Source: Phragmites australis (taxonomy: Eukaryota; Streptophyta; Magnoliopsida; Poales; Poaceae). From it: DNA of 64,000 nt. The stretch lies in the NCBI RefSeq assembly GCF_958298935.1, contig NC_084940.1, positions 22,501,146 through 22,565,145 of the forward strand, given 5' to 3'. The position numbers and the translations under genes are program-made. The notes under the pieces were generated by a model, which made no database searches, was not told the DNA's origin, and worked only from the letters and a program-made list of their open reading frames with translations. Positions 61,324-64,000 of the stretch are shown one piece after another (position 1 is the first letter of the stretch; the number at the start of each line of letters is the position of its first letter).

Positions 61324-62584
61324 TACTACATGAAACAAATTAAGGATACATGAAATTAATAACGGGTCGTAATACGATCTATCACTTATGATAATAGTGA
61401 CGGGTTATAGTTGTGACCCGTTAACCGTCACTAATAACTCTAGTCATAAGTGATGGTTAACGGGTCAAATTATGACTCGTCATTTATTATCAGTCATAAG
61501 TGATGGGTCATCCTAGTCAGTCATAAGTGACGGGTCAAGTCATAATCCGTCACTAATTACCAACTCATCAGTGATGGATCATCATAGAGAATTATTAGTG
61601 ACGGATCAAGTTGTGACCCGTTACTAATGACCAGTTTGATAAAACAGAGCAGATGAAGGAATTTTAATTAATCAATTATTAAATGTATTAGTCAATCAAT
61701 TTCTTATACGACTTACTTAATTTTTGCTTATATAGTAAATATGTAATAGCAAGATGCTATATTTTTTTTTCTATTTTTCTTTTATTTTTCTCTTATTTTT
61801 TCTCAACTCAGCAGCACTAGAATAGGAATCATTGTATATTTCTGCTCAAGTTTGATATAAGGGGTGGTAATTATAGATACAAACGCGCGTTCCAAAAACT
61901 GTGTAAAAACTTTAGGGGGTGAGAACACAATCTTCCTGACGCCGAACCTGACGAAGTTGGGGAGAAACAAATATAACTTTTTTACCAAGGTCGAGCAACG
62001 TAAAGTCAAAAAATATTAAAATCAAAATCCGTATGCAAAAGTTATACCTATTTTACTAAAGGCGCTCCGCATCACCTATGACTTAGGTAACAGATCACGG
62101 TTATGACCCGTCACCTATGACCTTCGGCAACAAAGATTAAAAAGATAAAATATTCGCTTCCTATCACAACAACATGATAGCTAAGGTGGTAAGTGGGTAC
62201 GCGCGTGAGGGACGTTGCGGTTCAGTCGCGGGTTTGATTCCCACAGAACGCAAAGACTAAAAACGTTTTAAAAAATAGCGTGACTTGTGGGGCATATGTG
62301 ATGTGCTCTGTGTTGGATGGCTCGGATGAAAAATATATTAACTTTTTCGTGTAAAAAACACGAAAAGATCATAAATGATGGGTCACTATTATAACGTCAC
62401 TTATGTTCGGTCATAAGTGATGGGTCACTGTTACAACCCGTCACTTATGATTTTCATAAGTGACGGGTTAATTTGTAACTCATCATCAATGATGACTTAT
62501 CAGTGACGCGTTTAGAGTGACGGGTGTGGAACCTGCCATTAATGATGGTTACCATCCGTCACTCGTGACCTTTTTCACGTAGTT
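61324..62584. mobile_element. CACTA-like non-autonomous element in the fucosyltransferase intron
   Basis: 1261 bp with ends TACTACATGAAA and TTTCACGTAGTT, matching the CACTAC-type terminus except for the first base, and a 3-bp duplication AAT (61321-61323 and 62585-62587). Subterminal regions (61360-61630 and 62340-62570) are packed with words of the type GTCATAAGTGACGGGTCA in both orientations, typical of grass CACTA elements. It begins six bases after the intron donor. No transposase is encoded. Confidence 0.65.
62174..62255 (+). other. tRNA-like sequence with A- and B-box-like motifs
   Basis: TAGCTAAGGTGG fits the pol III A-box consensus, and GGTTTGATTCC downstream fits the B box with one mismatch, inside a T-arm-like GCGGGTTTGATTCCCAC. 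A whole tRNA cloverleaf does not form by eye. It lies inside the CACTA-like element. Confidence 0.4.
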
Positions 62585-62853
62585 AATTTCAGGGAATGTT
62601 GTTTGAGTATTTAGATCTCAATTCAAAGTGCTGAATTATTTTATTTCTATAGGAAGAAGCTTTGGAGCTCATTGACAAGTTTGATGAAGGTACAATAAAT
62701 TGGAATGAATTTGAAAGTGATGTGAAGATGCATCACAAAAACAGACTTGGAGGTCCATATCAGAGGTTATCTGGTAGAAGTCCAAGGCAAGAGGAGTACT
62801 TTTATGCAAATCCTCTTCCGGAGAGCTTGTGCATAAGGAACACACATAATTAA

Positions 62854-64000
62854 GTGACATGAACTTATTCTAAAGAGGAATGGATAAGTTCAATCATCAA
62901 ACACACCGAGAGCTTAACTGCTTGTAACATGGACACAGATAGAATGTCCTCCGACTCACCGATACTACACCAAACAATGCAACTCCTGGTAAACTGACAT
63001 CAAAACCCCATATTGTTTTCCTAGACACAGGTAGAATTTATGTAGTTATGATTCTTACACAAGGGTATAGGAGGGGCGCTCACTTAGTGTCTGAGATGTG
63101 CATTTTCAAAGAATTATTTATTCAAGTCTAAAAATAGAAGAGGCAAAAAAAATTCGAAGAGGATATATGTATGTACCACAGAGGATAGAATTAGCTAAAA
63201 GTTTATGTTTGTACTTATAGAATTAGATAAAAGTTTATGTTTGTACTTACTCCATAGTCCAAATGTACATTCTTACCTTTTTATGATAAATTATATCAAT
63301 TTTCTTACGCACGAATTTGTGCAAATAATGTGTATGCACAATAATCGTGAGCTATAGATCAAGATGAATTACATCCTTTTGTAGCCTAGTTATTACATAT
63401 AGCTGCTACTGAAATAAGTGGATGTTGTTATCATTTTTTCGTGTCATAAAATATTTTGTAGCTTAGTTCAGTCCATTAAATTTCTGTTTATGTGCTTTCC
63501 CCCATTCCATATTAGAGTCTTAATGAATATAATCACTAAACACCATTCATCTTTCCAGTGTACTTTTTCAGCACAAGGCCCCTATTAAGGTTTAGAAACC
63601 ATGAGCAAAATTAAAATGTAAAGTGTTGTGTTTTACAGTCAAGGTGCAACTACTTAACTTTTGTCGAGAAGTAGAGGCATTTCAATAGCAGTCAAACTTT
63701 CAATGCATTTCATGACATGCATACTGCCCCTAAAGTTCAAAATTGAAATGATTACAGAACAGATGATAAGATCATACCTGAGCAATTGGTTTATACAAGT
63801 GACATCTGTTAGCTCTTGACTGGTGGTAAAAAACATTCCCGTGTTCAGTTCTGTTAGACCATTCATGAAGTATGCTTGTATTGTATATGTTGTTCATTTC
63901 ATTACAAATGATTTACCATCGCACCAAATAGAAAGCACATAGACTTGTTCCTTCAAGTTCTGGACGGTACTCTCAGTGGGAAACCCTCGCACGGCACCAA
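62854..64000. other. 3' flank of the fucosyltransferase locus
   Basis: The first few hundred bases are the likely 3' untranslated region. The rest is AT-rich with no recognised gene or repeat. Confidence 0.45.

Larger units (their letters stand above)
61168..62853 (+). pseudogene. O-fucosyltransferase family gene, last two exons, frame off by one
   Basis: The penultimate exon (about 61168-61317) encodes [20 protein letters not shown] then [15 protein letters not shown]. The last exon (62653-62853) encodes LELIDKFDEGTINWNEFESD, GGPYQRLSGRSP, EEYFYANPLP and a stop. This is the conserved C-terminus of plant GDP-fucose protein O-fucosyltransferase-like proteins (PF10250, formerly DUF246), Golgi enzymes by family knowledge. 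The donor at 61318 leaves phase 2 (AG|GT). The acceptor AG at 62651-62652 then gives a frame that stops after about 15 codons, while the conserved frame is one base away. One base therefore appears missing near the start of the last exon. No upstream exons were found in the window. Call: decayed or partial gene; a sequence error would instead make it an intact gene end. Confidence 0.65.

Noticed and set aside
1..64000. CRISPR arrays, bacterial operons, rRNA genes, or complete tRNA genes
   Set aside because: No regularly spaced direct repeats with spacers, no ribosome-binding-site-led gene clusters, no rRNA sequence; the only tRNA-like stretch does not fold into a full cloverleaf by eye.

Overview
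This window is nuclear DNA of a grass (Poaceae). The evidence is spliced plant genes with GT-AG introns, GC-rich first exons, and nested Ty3/gypsy LTR retrotransposons of the CRM, Tekay and Tat lineages together with hAT and CACTA-type DNA elements. No bacterial, organellar, rRNA or CRISPR features were seen.

Bases 1-38454 are a pile of nested retrotransposons. (i) 1-2000 is the 3' part of a Tekay-family LTR. (ii) 3250-10982 is a nearly intact CRM-type element on the minus strand, with 898-bp LTRs, PBS, PPT and TSD CAGAG; one in-frame TAG separates gag-protease from RT. (iii) 11847-16402 is a deleted Tat-type element on the plus strand (TSD TGAAT) with an antisense Transposase_28-like reading frame. 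(iv) 17594-23201 is a non-autonomous CRM relative on the minus strand (TSD TGCAT) that keeps gag/protease remnants but has an unrelated reading frame in place of RT, RNase H and integrase. (v) 23498-24395 is a CRM-like solo LTR. (vi) 25723-38454 is a Tekay solo LTR that received two later insertions. One is a Tekay element with an intact 1505-aa gag-pol (27794-36593, TSD GTTGT), whose 5' LTR is only 223 bp against a 3230-bp 3' LTR. The other is a CRM solo LTR (37264-38170, TSD CTTTG).

Bases 38455-64000 are gene-bearing. A DOG1-like single-exon gene lies on the minus strand (40848-41462); its 3' end and flank are tandemly duplicated, and a 54-aa Cys-rich reading frame sits just upstream on the same strand. 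An eight-exon gene for a GPI-anchored PI-PLC X-domain protein spans 44431-51903, with a 5.2-kb intron that carries a Ds-like hAT element. Further right are a MATE-transporter gene fragment whose exon is split by a 504-bp hAT MITE (56326-56829), and the last two exons of an O-fucosyltransferase gene. A CACTA-like element lies in the intron between those two exons, and the reading frame across the junction is off by one base.

The most unusual observations are the strongly asymmetric LTRs of the young Tekay insertion, the CRM relative whose pol has been replaced by an unrelated long reading frame, the duplicated 3' end of the DOG1-like gene, and the three transposon-disrupted gene loci. All family assignments come from motifs read by eye; no database search was possible.
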